DNA of 64,000 nucleotides from Aplysia californica. Its lineage: Eukaryota > Mollusca > Gastropoda > Aplysiida > Aplysiidae. Both the position numbers and the translations under genes were made by a program. Positions 54,701 through 61,600 of the stretch are shown here, in pieces. Within the stretch, counting starts at the first letter, position 1. Each line of letters opens with the position of its first letter. Below the pieces are notes generated by a model. That model made no database searches, was not told the DNA's origin, and saw nothing but the letters and a program-made list of their open reading frames with translations. The stretch spans positions 644,296-708,295 of the forward strand of contig NW_004797409.1 in NCBI RefSeq assembly GCF_000002075.1, written 5' to 3'.

Positions 54701-55900
54701 TCCACCCATTCAGATGTCGCTGAAAAAGTTGTGGCAGCTGCAATGCACCCGATGTTTGATTACTCGGACATCACTAGCTCAAGCAATTCCAGTTCGAGAT
54801 TGATGCCACCACCTCCTCCTCCACCTCCACCTTCAGCCTCTGGCGCATCGCTGTCTACAGCTTCTCCACTCTCCCGGAGAACACATGCATATCCGCCTAT
54901 CAAGAGCGATAGTGGGAATAGCGGGGTGGTCAGGAAACTAGTGCGGAGTCGGGCTGAGTTGGAAGTACGGCGTCGTAGATCAGAGCCTGTATCGTCAGCT
55001 GTGACCGAAGCCCTAAACGCTCAGCAGAGAGCTGGAGATGACAGTGGACTGCAGAGGAAAAGCATTTATGAAAACAGAGAAGACCTCAGCCAGCGTGAAG
55101 AAAGTAAAAAGCAGCTGAACAGCACCGCCTTGAGAGCAGATATCAGGAAGAGTCGGGAAAAATTAAACTACACCTTGGAAGATGTCAGCGAAAAACATAA
55201 GAAGAGATCTGAGTCTCCAGTTTTGTTTGCACCTAAGGCAAATGCTTCTCGACTGGCAGCTGGGTTAACATCTCTACCACCAAGCATTCCTGCAAGCTCT
55301 TCCGCCCTCTCTTCTCATCACAGATACTGTCACTCACCCAGATTGTTGAGAGGGGGTGCTTTAGGAGACCCTTCACCTTTGGCCCTAAAAGTTCTCACTC
55401 GGAAATCGAGATCTTTCTCCAGTGCTGATGTCACAGAGGCGCGCCAGGCATTTCGTGATAGAATGTCATGGCGGGGTGAGCTTCCTGTTGTTGGCAGAGC
55501 TGTTGTCTCAGAAAAATCTCCTCTTTCTGTAGACAGTAAAAAGGAAAAGTCGGAAGAAACTGAAGTTGAAAAAATAAAGTCATCTTCCGAGTTTGGCAAA
55601 AAATTTGATGAGAGCTCTCGAGTAGAAATGTCAAGTAGGGAAACAGGTGAAACTGGTAGTAGAAAGGAGGTGAATGAATCAAGTGTTAATGTTGAGGCGG
55701 AACCAAGAGTTTCTGAGATTTTGAACAAGGACATACAAGAAGGAGAGAGCGATAAAGAAGGTGACAAAAGAAAGAGAGTACCTTCCAAGGAAAGATCTGA
55801 CTCTAGATTTACTTTCTTTAACCGTGCTGTTAGAGAAAATGCAAGCAAGCCGCTTAGCATTTCTCCACACAGGGGGGAGTCTAAAAAAGAAAAAAAGTGA
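32041..55900 (+). CDS. ANO8: Anoctamin-8 (TMEM16H) gene, 14 coding exons found, first exon missing
   Basis: ANO8 is a TMEM16-family membrane protein; vertebrate ANO8 is reported to tether ER to plasma membrane and assist store-operated Ca2+ entry. Exons: 32,041-32,287; 32,661-32,896; 33,328-33,444; 34,495-34,622; 42,227-42,388; 43,876-44,028; 45,579-45,714; 46,079-46,134; 48,117-48,191; 48,497-48,835; 49,439-49,636; 50,997-51,128; 51,696-51,806; 54,350-55,900. All phases join, giving about 1,213 residues versus about 1,230 in human. Landmarks: PTENCDVV and VRHHSHT (N-terminal domain), TSQERQSI, ENYRLE, FQFVNSFLSLFYIG, SFQFG-type QFGYITLFSPAFPLAALCAL, NNIIEIRSDA, QRPFG.RV.SIG.WQ and LEYQRTEALK. 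The acidic DFLE and EIRSD positions on the helices that bind Ca2+ in other TMEM16 proteins are present. A Ser-rich tail of about 515 residues follows the last helix. The start-codon exon was not found; the first exon seen begins two bases into a codon. Confidence 0.95.
32661..32896 (+). CDS. ANO8: ANO8 exon
   Basis: It encodes LLQGAEEIGLLKPLKSEYGG...FLTSQERQSIVLHFLHELRA, matching LLRGADELGLRKAVKAEFGG and FFTSQERQSIIRFWLQNLRA of ANO8. Donor GTAAAT, phase 1. Confidence 0.95.
33328..33444 (+). CDS. ANO8: ANO8 exon
   Basis: It encodes VPLLITKKVVWQVFPLHSNQ and LKELRKNWVQAIFSTQPL, equivalent to IIQQVFPVHEQ..LNRLMKSWVQAV..QPL. Acceptor TTTGCAG, donor GTAAGT. Confidence 0.94.
33855..34180 (+). mobile_element. 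LINE 3'-end fragment in an ANO8 intron
   Basis: It encodes LPLCRLCDYTFETVDHYLFH C, the CxxC...E..DH.L..C motif that ends many RNase H-bearing LINE ORF2 proteins, followed by a diverged tail. No RT is preserved. It is in the same orientation as ANO8. Confidence 0.5.
34495..34622 (+). CDS. ANO8: ANO8 exon (first membrane helix)
   Basis: It encodes DLVCRYFGVKIGLYFAYLGH and then YTTWLLLPTLIGILIFLFQG, the YFGVKIA.YFAWLGFYT block and TM1. Acceptor TTCTTCAG, donor GTGGGT, phase 0. The next intron (7.6 kb) holds the LTR retrotransposon. Confidence 0.94.
35378..35591 (+). repeat. 5' LTR (214 bp)
   Basis: It starts TGTGGTTAGCTGTG and ends AGTTAAACTACA, identical to the 3' LTR. It is short for a Gypsy-type LTR. 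Confidence 0.95.
35633..36367 (+). CDS. gag: gag of the LTR element
   Basis: A 244-residue frame with a helical capsid-like N-terminal part (MIKPFSGNSDVVAWL start) and two CCHC zinc knuckles near the C-terminus: CYRCGGPHMAKFC and CYHCNEVGHIASRC, which bind RNA. It overlaps pol, which lies in another frame, an arrangement the family commonly handles by frameshifting. Confidence 0.9.
   Translation: MLVMASKITTDMIKPFSGNSDVVAWLAKVKLVAGLKNIQDLAKFVPLFLEGDALALYLQLSELERSQYETIEKRLLEAFTDSSFVAFSKLTQRRWDGEHVNVFANELRRLGGLAGFSGSELDRLVRLSFVNGFPDPISCELQQMSRVFEVELSEVIARARILTASKTGMVSVAAAGGAMANEMGSHSQRVRAFKGSCYRCGGPHMAKFCSHRADIVCYHCNEVGHIASRCSQRGNGAYQKKQEN
36319..39291 (+). CDS. pol: pol of the LTR element (protease, RT, RNase H, integrase)
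   Basis: A frame of about 990 codons. The aspartic protease motif is ALVDTGCMVTVVS. The RT has RPVLDYRELN, LTRLGFGLTSAP and SYIDDILLD. RNase H has VWCDASSIGYGV, the Glu in VAELEAV, and ITDSATVAGW. Integrase has an H..H...C..C zinc finger (HDMHHMG...CEQCQ) and a D,D-E core (AIDITHHH, ILMDNGTVF, TGNGIVERHH). It ends with a basic tail resembling Gypsy integrase C-termini. Confidence 0.92.
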   Translation: MQSEGKRCLSEETGKLASGGCCAGSYPFEMRAQSLPIIQVGVKGAKVKALVDTGCMVTVVSSQIVGNCVGENYMVAFDGSRVQCQGKKELIIDVRGVSVSVNAIVSDSILSDIDVVLGMDAINNLGGVSVNHGTVEFGVKWCGAAEMETESDPPDKAKGNVKRAESAVYEHREVEVIDDSDFKAVFDGNTWTVEWKWKRDPPHLKNKIGCYGKQMDMKTTEGFEKEIQSWIEEGILLPWNEKVEIGIIPLMAVVQPTKNKVRPVLDYRELNKYISSHTGGDFTDVCGETLREWRQTTDAATIVDLKGAYLQIRVSQDLWKYQLVNFKGKTYCLTRLGFGLTSAPRIMTKILKTVLNKDEKIDSATQSYIDDILLDESKVTSAALVKHLANYGLTTKEPEPLDGGAALGLKLKSDSTGDLIFSRANRIPHAVSKVTKRELFSICGKLTGHYPVAGWLRIACSYIKRRANGTNWEEIVNDEVEKMLKEMLSRLTNEDPVKGKWYVPKATKGTVWCDASSIGYGVLLEVNGNAVEDAAWLRKPSDFDHINVAELEAVMKGVNMAIKWNISEIEVITDSATVAGWIKTVLSEERRVHTKGAAELIVKRRLGILKSLINEFGLVLSVTLVPTRKNKADILTRVKKEWLSTGGYGMEEGEPEPCVCATGHLDLKDLHDMHHMGVDRTLYLARKVLPETSRADVKKVVQACEQCQSIDPAPVVHEAGNLDVATDWTRLAIDITHHHQVPYLSIVDCGPGRFAIWKKLRRETAGFVTEVVEELMLERGPVREILMDNGTVFRSDCFWQMLQKWNIKPLFRAAYRPTGNGIVERHHRTVKSIAERGNIPPQEAVFWYNSTPRAGLDPASVPQRAVYRYDWRNHIVVNEEEDGPGRFEVGDDVWVKPPQSKCTTKWNRGTVTGVNSINNVAVDGMARHVLDVRRVVRDVTSEEEDDEGGGGEQQTLQTLTRNEGAGEPPPRRYPDRVRKTPGWLVDYETQ
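39396..39609 (+). repeat. 3' LTR (214 bp)
   Basis: Same length and sequence as the 5' LTR. The preceding GATCACGGGGGCG is a plausible but short polypurine tract. TGTCT follows as target duplication. Confidence 0.95.
39615..42226. other. Rest of the large ANO8 intron
   Basis: No gene is seen. A SINE-like fragment matching 13,205-13,348 lies at about 40,660-40,800. The rest is AT-rich unique-looking sequence with scattered T-rich stretches. Confidence 0.6.
40660..40800. repeat. Dispersed repeat, second copy
   Basis: It shares the GATAGGAAAGAAGGAGCAGA block and the CCACACCAGAGCACCC end with 13,205-13,348, plus AGGTCATATAAGTGCC, a diverged version of the SINE 3' motif AGGTCATATGAGCGCC. Confidence 0.6.
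42227..42388 (+). CDS. ANO8: ANO8 exon
   Basis: It encodes FAEDLCFVGFALFNVVWATL, IKFWKRASTEYCYRWGTLE and KDPRPLF, matching VFALFNVIWSTLFLEEWKR...YKWGTL..EPRPQF. TM2 is inside. Donor GTGAGT, phase 0. Confidence 0.95.
42440..42475. repeat. Poly-G tract
   Basis: About 30 G interrupted only by single A residues, just inside the intron after the 42,227 exon. It could form a G-quadruplex in the ANO8 pre-mRNA. Confidence 0.85.
42693..42795. repeat. Compound microsatellite (GT)n(GA)n(GGGA)n
   Basis: About 48 bp of GT repeat with one AT interruption, about 36 bp of GA and then GGGA units. Open frames across it on both strands are artefacts of the repeat. Confidence 0.95.
43020..43565 (+). mobile_element. 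tRNA-derived SINE split by a nested MITE
   Basis: The head has an A-box-like TTGGTGAGGTATCAGTAGTC and a B-box-like TTGGGGTTCTTATCTC. It continues with CCATGTTGTGTCCTTGAGGA AAACA and CGGCCCCAGTAGAGATGG, a layout widespread in aquatic-invertebrate SINEs. A 297-bp element interrupts it at 43,208-43,504, and the SINE tail resumes with AATAACCTTGTGGTGC. Confidence 0.65.
43208..43504. mobile_element. piggyBac-like MITE nested in a SINE
   Basis: The inverted ends CTCTTTCAGCCCC and GGGGCTGGAAGGG, followed by TTAA (left flank CTAA), fit piggyBac-type elements, which duplicate TTAA. No transposase frame is present. Confidence 0.6.
43876..44028 (+). CDS. ANO8: ANO8 exon
   Basis: It encodes GDLVKSPVTGHLELHYPAWK R, then a hydrophobic helix ending FVFMLLCFELQ; the human equivalent is ISPITRAEEFYYPPWKRLLF...LMLGCFQLQ. 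Donor GTGAGT, phase 0. Confidence 0.95.
44240..44640 (+). mobile_element. Decayed LINE fragment (RTE/CR1/L2-like)
   Basis: One frame reads WRKLNRFHVRCLRKFLEIRW QDY, matching the LN.FH.RCLR.IL.I.W.D motif downstream of the RT in several non-LTR clades. Following text (W..R, GDW-type) is scrambled by stops. It lies in an ANO8 intron in gene orientation. Confidence 0.55.
45579..45714 (+). CDS. ANO8: ANO8 exon
   Basis: It encodes ELVNELIGEEELPYVFSFVP and KVLLAVVVSIFDEVYKQIAI WL, matching LPKVMLALLVSVSAEGYKKLAIWL. Donor GTAAGT, phase 1. Confidence 0.95.
46079..46134 (+). CDS. ANO8: ANO8 exon (56 nt)
   Basis: It encodes ENYRLEESYETSLVIKMIL, matching ENYRLESAYEKHLIIKVVL. Acceptor TATTTCAG, donor GTGAGT, phase 0. 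Confidence 0.95.
46326..46506. mobile_element. pogo/Tigger-like MITE (181 bp, TA target)
   Basis: TA flanks both ends. The left end CATTGGGACCTGTTCCAATG ACCACC and the right end read in reverse, CAGTCAAAATTTTCCAAGAT GACCACT, are related inverted repeats. The interior has CACCTGTCTGAGACAGTCAC CTG. No coding sequence. Confidence 0.6.
46509..46978. mobile_element. piggyBac-like MITE with TTAA duplication
   Basis: TTAACTCACTCAACCCTA at the left and TAGGGCTGGTTGAGTTAA at the right are inverted, with TTAA outermost on both sides. It begins 3 bp after the pogo-like MITE ends. The right part has two GGCGTTAGGG(T/C)(T/)G-type repeats. Confidence 0.65.
47097..47931. mobile_element. pogo/Tigger-like element (835 bp)
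   Basis: The left end, after TA, is CAGTCGAACCTGTGTAAGAC; the right end in reverse is CAGTCGAACCTGCCTTAACA. These are near-perfect terminal inverted repeats of the CAGTYRAACCTG type. A 112-codon frame inside resembles no transposase. The right flank is TG rather than TA. Confidence 0.6.
48117..48191 (+). CDS. ANO8: ANO8 exon (75 nt)
   Basis: It encodes FQFVNSFLSLFYIGIYLSDM DRLRD, nearly identical to human FQFVNSYLSLFYIGFYLKDM ERLKE. It is a core pore-helix segment of the TMEM16 fold. Donor GTGAGT. Confidence 0.96.
48497..48835 (+). CDS. ANO8: ANO8 exon (cytoplasmic loop)
   Basis: It begins QLAALLITRQVLGNLKEAF, matching LATLLITRQFLQNVREVL. Then comes a charged loop with KAAKAKDHQKKKNADGAKS and an acidic LLTEEEDDGLPTL, ending TQAEVESAMRK. 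The acidic loop is typical of ANO8 but shorter than in human. Confidence 0.93.
49439..49636 (+). CDS. ANO8: ANO8 exon (Ca2+-site helices)
   Basis: It encodes YEDTLDDFLEMSIQFGYITL, then FSPAFPLAALCALLNNIIEI RSDAFKL and QRPFGRRVDSIGIWQ. The DFLE and EIRSD acidic residues occupy the positions that ligate Ca2+ in characterised TMEM16 proteins; the first is Asp rather than Glu, as in human ANO8. Confidence 0.96.
50997..51128 (+). CDS. ANO8: ANO8 exon
   Basis: It encodes DVLVVISILAIIVNCALVGT and SGLLQRMYPGLSTTVYFLII VIIE, matching MEAMGVLAIVVNCYLIG.CGQLQRLFP. Donor GTGAGG, phase 0. Confidence 0.95.
51696..51806 (+). CDS. ANO8: ANO8 exon
   Basis: It encodes HLIIAMKVALSRSIPDLPPT and VATEMARLEYQRTEALK, matching HFALLLKYLIHVAIPDIPGW...MAKLEYQRREAFK, the end of the TMEM16 core. 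Donor GTATGG, phase 0. It can splice in frame to either 53,564 or 54,350. Confidence 0.95.
52226..52555. repeat. Diverged direct duplication, spacing about 205 bp
   Basis: TCAAGGCCTA..CATTTGTTCT GCTAGA...GGATTCATATTCC...TTCTATTGTGT occurs at about 52,237-52,330 and again at about 52,441-52,535 in the same order. It lies in the ANO8 intron before the alternative exon. Confidence 0.75.
52706..52745. repeat. Solo end of the TTAGGG-core MITE
   Basis: GAGGACTTCCCTAACGAGCG ACCACTATGAGACA matches the left terminal repeat of the 25,798 element; the telomere-like core is absent. Confidence 0.7.
53564..53653 (+). CDS. ANO8: Possible alternative last exon of ANO8 (29 codons)
   Basis: A strong acceptor (TTTATTTCCGTTTCCCCTTT CTTAG) opens a frame in the correct phase 0: NKLEVSFTPLRPECGPTEVG ESRGQESSE, then stop. 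AATAAA lies about 235 bp beyond, at 53,888. If used, it would give an ANO8 isoform without the 515-residue Ser-rich tail. No similarity was recognised; chance remains possible because 29 open codons are few. Confidence 0.35.
   Translation, partial: NKLEVSFTPLRPECGPTEVGESRGQESSE
53888..53893 (+). terminator. Candidate poly(A) signal for the short ANO8 isoform
   Basis: AATAAA about 235 bp after the stop of the possible alternative exon. No downstream GT-rich element was examined quantitatively. Confidence 0.35.
54030..54206. mobile_element. pogo/Tigger-like MITE (about 177 bp)
   Basis: It starts CAGTCAACCTGCTCTAAGAC, and its right end in reverse is CAGCTGAAATTGTCCAAAAC followed by TA. The interior has CATCTGTCTAAGCCAAACAA, as in the 46,326 copy. 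Confidence 0.55.
54350..55900 (+). CDS. ANO8: ANO8 last exon: long disordered C-terminal tail
   Basis: 517 codons including the stop begin QLVLQATPNQVGGNLLSHYS and end ESKKEKK. The tail is Ser-, Pro- and charge-rich. It has a nine-proline run in [16 protein letters not shown] (possible SH3/profilin ligand), RRR.SEP and RKSRSFSS basic-Ser sites that look like kinase and 14-3-3 targets, and the motifs ENREDLS and KSREKLN, resembling the SRENL repeats of the neighbouring SERINC tail. Human ANO8 also has a long Ser/Pro-rich tail, but sequence similarity there is low. Confidence 0.93.
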   Translation, partial: QLVLQATPNQVGGNLLSHYSGSPNLRRKKTSESVSSEQSSREDSPPVKTSAAPKNFSAPTVITPTSSTPRPADIPLAASSTPASSSPHIMRPKIPPRSSLQTSTSSTSSNPFLTNVSSTHSDVAEKVVAAAMHPMFDYSDITSSSNSSSRLMPPPPPPPPPSASGASLSTASPLSRRTHAYPPIKSDSGNSGVVRKLVRSRAELEVRRRRSEPVSSAVTEALNAQQRAGDDSGLQRKSIYENREDLSQREESKKQLNSTALRADIRKSREKLNYTLEDVSEKHKKRSESPVLFAPKANASRLAAGLTSLPPSIPASSSALSSHHRYCHSPRLLRGGALGDPSPLALKVLTRKSRSFSSADVTEARQAFRDRMSWRGELPVVGRAVVSEKSPLSVDSKKEKSEETEVEKIKSSSEFGKKFDESSRVEMSSRETGETGSRKEVNESSVNVEAEPRVSEILNKDIQEGESDKEGDKRKRVPSKERSDSRFTFFNRAVRENASKPLSISPHRGESKKEKK

Positions 55901-58900
55901 CTTATCTTTTCCTTTAAAAGTATTGGTGAATGTTCAAATCTGTTTTAAGCTATTATAGACATTATTGTTGAACAGATAGAGAAAGGCTTACTTCCTTTAT
56001 TTTTGTTTTTTGCTACAGGTGGTTGTAAATGATTTGTTGCCTCAAAGTACACTGGACATTTTCATTAATAGAAACTGCTATATACGCATACCCAACTTGT
56101 ATTGAACTGCTTTTCGTATCTACTGGGGTTTGAGTTTAAGCGATTAGAAGCATACTGACTCAATAACAATTGTTTAGTAACAGAAAATTCAAGATAGGCA
56201 GACAGAAACAACAGAGTGGAAGCTAAAATGTAGGACTTACCCATGGTGACCTCTCTCACAGCGATCATCTGACTTCTTGATATTAATCACGATATTAGAC
56301 TTCAAGGAAATATTTCATAGTTAATGAAAGTTTTCATGTATGGAACATTATCATTTAGTGTTGTACACTAAAGACATATTTGTGATAAGAGAATGTCAGT
56401 TTGCTTGAAAAATTTCGTTCAGTTATTTTTATTTCAAAATAACTAGTCAGCTGCATGTTTACCATGTAGTAATTTGAACTTTAGGAAAGGTTATCCTCTT
56501 CCAAGTTGTCTCCTGAAAAGTGTCAGTTTCGAATATTAAGTTTTACTTACCAGACATGGAGAATGTTCAACATGTATAAAAATAAAAGCAGAGGAAGTTG
56601 GCCATCTGCTTTTTTTGACTGGTCGCGACCCACGTTGGCATATTTGAAAGTAAATAGTTATCAGAAAAGTAAGTGAGTAGTTTTCAGTGGTTGTGTCATA
56701 TTGTGCTGAGGTCAATGCTCCAAGTTACTTGAGAAATGTGTAATTGTCAGATCTCACCTCTTCTTCATTTCACTCACTCTGTAATTCTTCTCTCCAGTTA
56801 TGTACTGCATAAATCGAAAAGACTTTCCTTAATTTTGTATTTAAAAATTTTTTCTGCGGATGCTTTCGCTTCGAGGGAAGATCTTATACATTTTTGCTTC
56901 CCTCAAAGGAGATAATTACTCTTGGATGAATGGTCTGACCTGAATTAAGGCTTTTTATGAACTTAAGATTATGGAAAAAACTGTTTCCTTTTTGTTTTGA
57001 AGGATATCTTGATCTTTACATTATTAACAACATTATGTTTGTCAGACTTGACTGAAAGCTTACATTTGTTTTGAACGCAATAATTGTCTTTAGTTTATTA
57101 TTTTCGTGTCATTTTATCCTGTTGTATGGTAACCACTTCTTATTTTTTTATTCTTACATTCACTATTCGGTACTCAGAAGTTTGCTGAAGTCTGACTTTC
57201 AATCATATTGTCACTTGCGACTTTCTCATGAGAAAGTATAGTTTTAGATTTTAAAAAGCTCAGAATCACAGTATAATGAAACTATTATCATTATCACTAA
57301 ACTGACTTTTCAATATATGTAGTTTAATGTAGATGCACATTTTAAGCTACTTTATATCTTTGAATTATTGATTAGTGGAATTATTTTTGTATAATTATTT
57401 GTAAGCATAACTAGAATATTGATGATAGTGTGTAGAAAGATCAGAACAGCCTATGTTTTTTTTAGTATTGATTTCTGTCTACAGCCACTCATGGGTTTCT
57501 GCAATGTCTACATTGTTCTTTCTACTTATAGAAAGTAAATCATCTAGATTTTGAAAGAAGGTATTGCAGTTGAAGAGTTATTAGACACAGACATATTTTT
57601 GGGGGTCAGTTTTGTAGTTCCATTGTCAGAATCTGAGTGTTTGTGTGGACAGTAATCACTAATATCAATACAAAACAAGAATCTCATGTAATTCCTTCTT
57701 GCTCCTAGATGTTAATTGTTTGATTGCTTGTCTGCTGTTTGATTGGGATTGCTTTGAATGGTATTTACTTTTAGATTGATCGTCTCAAATGCTTAAGCTG
57801 TTTACTGACTGACTTTGAAATGGGATTATCATAATATGAACTGCAGAAGTATCTTCTGGAGTGATTCATTGTATAATGGATAACTGCTCAATCACTTCAG
57901 AAACAAATTATATTTGAAATTATTGTGGAAAGGTTCATCAAATATTAACTCTGAACAAATCGTCAATTCAGATACGGAATGATCATGAACTTGTTAGCAG
58001 CTGTACCATATATCAGAATGTGAGGGAAAAAATGCTATTATTTTGTTGGAATCTCATTTTTGTATCCTGTTTGCGTCTCTTGAAAAAGAAGTAGGGGTAT
58101 TTTCAACTTCTGCTTAGTTGCTGCCCATGTTTCTTGTAATGTAAGGAAACTGAGTCAAAATACTTACGTCTATCTAACTACAGCACATACTGGTGATGTG
58201 TGAAATGCTGTTTTTTTTTCCAGCGATGAAGATATGGGGCTGTCAGAAGAATACTTGTCCAGTCAATTTAGGGTTGTCATAATTTTAAAGGCGTAATTAT
58301 CAATTAGTCTCGAATCACTTGTTCTTTGGTTTACAATATTGAGACGTTTACAATTTGTTGTGTTTTTATTGTGATGGTTTAAAGGACACTCAGATTTGTT
58401 CGTAGAACACTTTCAACCAAGGGTCATACTATTGGGTGTATTGTTGTACGGAAAAGATTAATTAAGTTTGAGAAGAGGTGCTGTTCATTTGTACGTCTGA
58501 GTGTTAGCGAGTTGACACATTGTAATTTCTAAAAAATCATTTTTGCATGAATATATGAATGTACGTATCTTTTGCAGTGAGCATGAATCTCAGCGGTTGG
58601 GCTGTGTACAAATGTATAATGTTGATACTGAATCACCAGTGTGCAGTAGTCATAAAAGTTTTGAATATCGTTCATTCTATTCTGCCATAAAAGCTACCAT
58701 TCTGAGGAAATAACTGGTAAGCTTCTGTACTGCCCATGTCTCATCAGTGTGTTGGCACTTTAGCTCAGAGCCAGAGCACAACTGCCTCTGATGAATCGAT
58801 GTACTTCCTGATTGATGGTGAGACCGTGCACTTTCGCTTTCCTTCGCCAGATGTGCAACCGAAAGCTCATTTAAAAATAGGGCACTAAAAACAAGGATGA

Positions 58901-61079
58901 GAGCTTTCTTCTGACGTTTTTTCGGATCAGAACAATTTCTGCAATGCTGCATTTATTTTGGCTGACACGAGTAAGGTCTTGATTCGAATTTTGACAAGAC
59001 ATTTAATTTTCATTTTAGTAATCCACATTTGTACTGTGTTCATGGGGCTTCCTTTCATTTCATATATTCAAATCATTTGTTTTGTGTGGAAGAAAGAGAA
59101 AGTTATGGTTTTTCCACCTTCTCTGGACTGAATTCAGTAATACTTATGAGTTTAGAATAAAAGTTTGAGATACGAGAGAGTGCAATAAGGGTATATATTG
59201 TGGCAGAAGTAAATAATCAGTTTTATAATTATAACTTTCTGTACTTAAGTTTTGTAGTATAACCTGAAGTGAAAGATTATGCAAAGAACACACTGCTCAC
59301 GATTCACAGATGTTTCTATTAAACTGTTGTAATAATTTTCAATGCTCTGAAGGCTGTGTTATTACTGTTTTGATTGATGTAGTATTTCGCTTATATCTTT
59401 TGTGACGCTCCATTCGTTCTCATATATTGCTTTTGAAAGATTATTGCTAGGTTACTGTTTTGTTTATGTCTACCTTAAACGTAAGCAACGTCTGTGCACA
59501 AATCATTTGATTTTGATATTATGTGGTAGATTGTTTTTCTATAACGTTTGATTGTTCCGTGCATTGTTTTTGATTGTTCATAGTCCAAGTTCGTAGTTCT
59601 TTTATGTTGGTCTGGATTGGTGACAAATTCAGATAGTCTCTCTGCCTTTGATATTTCATATCAGAATGAAAATGCAACTTTGTTACTTGTGTCCTGTGAT
59701 TTCCAGACCAATGCTGTTGAGCAGCTTGTCTGCTTACTCCTTTTTAGCCAGTCAATCAGATCTTTACTTGAACTGTCTAACAGAAGTTTCATACAGAGAA
59801 CTAATGCCATGGTTCTGCCTCTAGTTGATCTTGTTACTTAGGTTTCTTTTGTCCTTTAGTACTTTTCCTCTTTCCTGATGTCACTGGAATGTTTGTGAAG
59901 GTTTAACCATTGCCCTTTTCTGTTTTTCTTTAGTGAATTCTATCTTGATGGGTTCATAGCCATCCCTGTTTTGATGTTGTCTTTCCTCTTTTATGTTTGT
60001 CTTGTTTCGAGCGGTTACTAATGCTGTTATCTGGTCTTTACCAGATGTTGTTATGCCGACTTGCCATAAAACTACTACCCAATTACCCTTTGTCCCCTTA
60101 CAAAATGGTCTTTCCATGGAAGTCTTGATGGATGTGAAGTTTGACAGTACCACCGTATCTTTTTTTTTGGAGGGGGGGGGGGGGGGATAACTGCAAGGCT
60201 GTCATTCTATAGTGGTATTGGGTGTTGACTTTTTTGTGGGTTCCTCATGTGGTCTATAATTTGAATGCATAAGGTCTTCTTGTAGCATATCAGTTCAGCT
60301 CCCAATGCTTTTTTTTCATCTCTAAAGAATGTCTTCAGTTTTTAAGTTTGCAAAAATATGTACAGGGCATAAAGTCCGAATACAAGTTTCTTGAAGTGGC
60401 CACAGATATTTTTTCTTTTCTGTACAGAGGCTTGAAATGTATTTTGATATTTCTGCTTTGGATTTTTCCTATATTTTTTGTGCATAGACATAAATTCTTC
60501 TGAGAACTGGGGTTTCAATGAGAAAATCAGCTGAATGGTGGGTGCTTTGATGTAGTCAGTGTAGTCTGCTTCATCTATTTTCCATCATTGCTGCACTGTT
60601 TCTGTTGTCTTTTCTTGGCAAAACACGAACGACTGCTACCGCGCTGACATGCTGTAAACAATAAATTGTACAGCGACAGTCCATTAGTACAATTGCTAGC
60701 ACTTTTAATACTATTTTACTTTTATGGTGATTTACAATGTAGAGAAGCATAATCATACCAGTAGCCATTCAGAAGTACCAATGCTCACTTTTCTATTTTC
60801 AAAACCATGCTTTTGACATTTGCCTCCTCTTCACCAAATATATAATGATTCAAGGCCTTGTATGCTAGTTTATAGCATGGGTTTTCTCCCCTTTTGTTGA
60901 CTATTTGGTGGCTACATCATTTGTCCATCTTGTAAAAGAAGCTTTAGTTCTTAGAGATGCAAGCTGAAATATTATGTTATATTTTAAAATTTTATTGCAC
61001 TGGTTGTAGGGCATGGACGGAGAGTAATGCTTTGGATCCCTTTTGTTTCTTTTTATTTTTTTTACTTTTTTGGGGGGGG
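55901..61079 (+). other. Probable ANO8 3'UTR and downstream flank
   Basis: No coding gene is seen. Plus-strand AATAAA signals lie near 56,581, 59,156 and 60,660, so the UTR end is ambiguous and may use more than one site. AT-rich throughout, with a poly-G tract at about 60,169-60,186. Confidence 0.5.
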
Positions 61080-61600
61080 TTAGTGTTTTACGGCGCTCGC
61101 AACTGCATAAGGTTATATTAGCGCGCGGGACACTCCAAACATTTTCAATTTGTAGAAAATTTTGAATTTTTCCCGGGTGGCGGCCTAAGCCAACTCTTAT
61201 CGATTTTAGACCACCAAGGGATCTTTAATGTGTGCAACTTGCTCACGGGCCCTCCAAGATTTTTCGCCCTTGTCCGAGAAGGCTTGGTGTAGATCTTTCC
61301 TACCAGAAGATCAGTGGTGTGGCTGAAAGACAGCAGTAAGAAGGAGCCAAGGAATAGCAGTAGAAAGGCTGCATAAAGAGTCAGGAGCCCAGAGGAGAGG
61401 GGGGGGGGGCAAAGGAGGTGAGTGGGTGGGGGACAGAAAGAGGAGAGGAAAGCAGACAACAGAACATTCCTGGAGAGAAGGAAAGGAGGTGAAAGGAGAC
61501 AATTTTAGAGAAGAAAATTTTTCAGACGCTACCTGGATTTGAACTGGGGACCTTTGAATGAGAGGCCAACACCTTAACCTTTAGGCCTCGAGAGCCCATC
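61080..61600 (-). mobile_element. Full-length tRNA-derived SINE (inverted copy)
   Basis: Read on the minus strand it starts GGGCTCTCGAGGCCTAAAGG TTAAGG (A box) and CCCAGTTCAAATCCAGG (B box). It carries the GCACACATTAAAGATCCC body motif and ends GCAACTG/GCGAGCGCCGTAAAACACTAA. It is the same family as 10,910-11,411. Confidence 0.85.
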
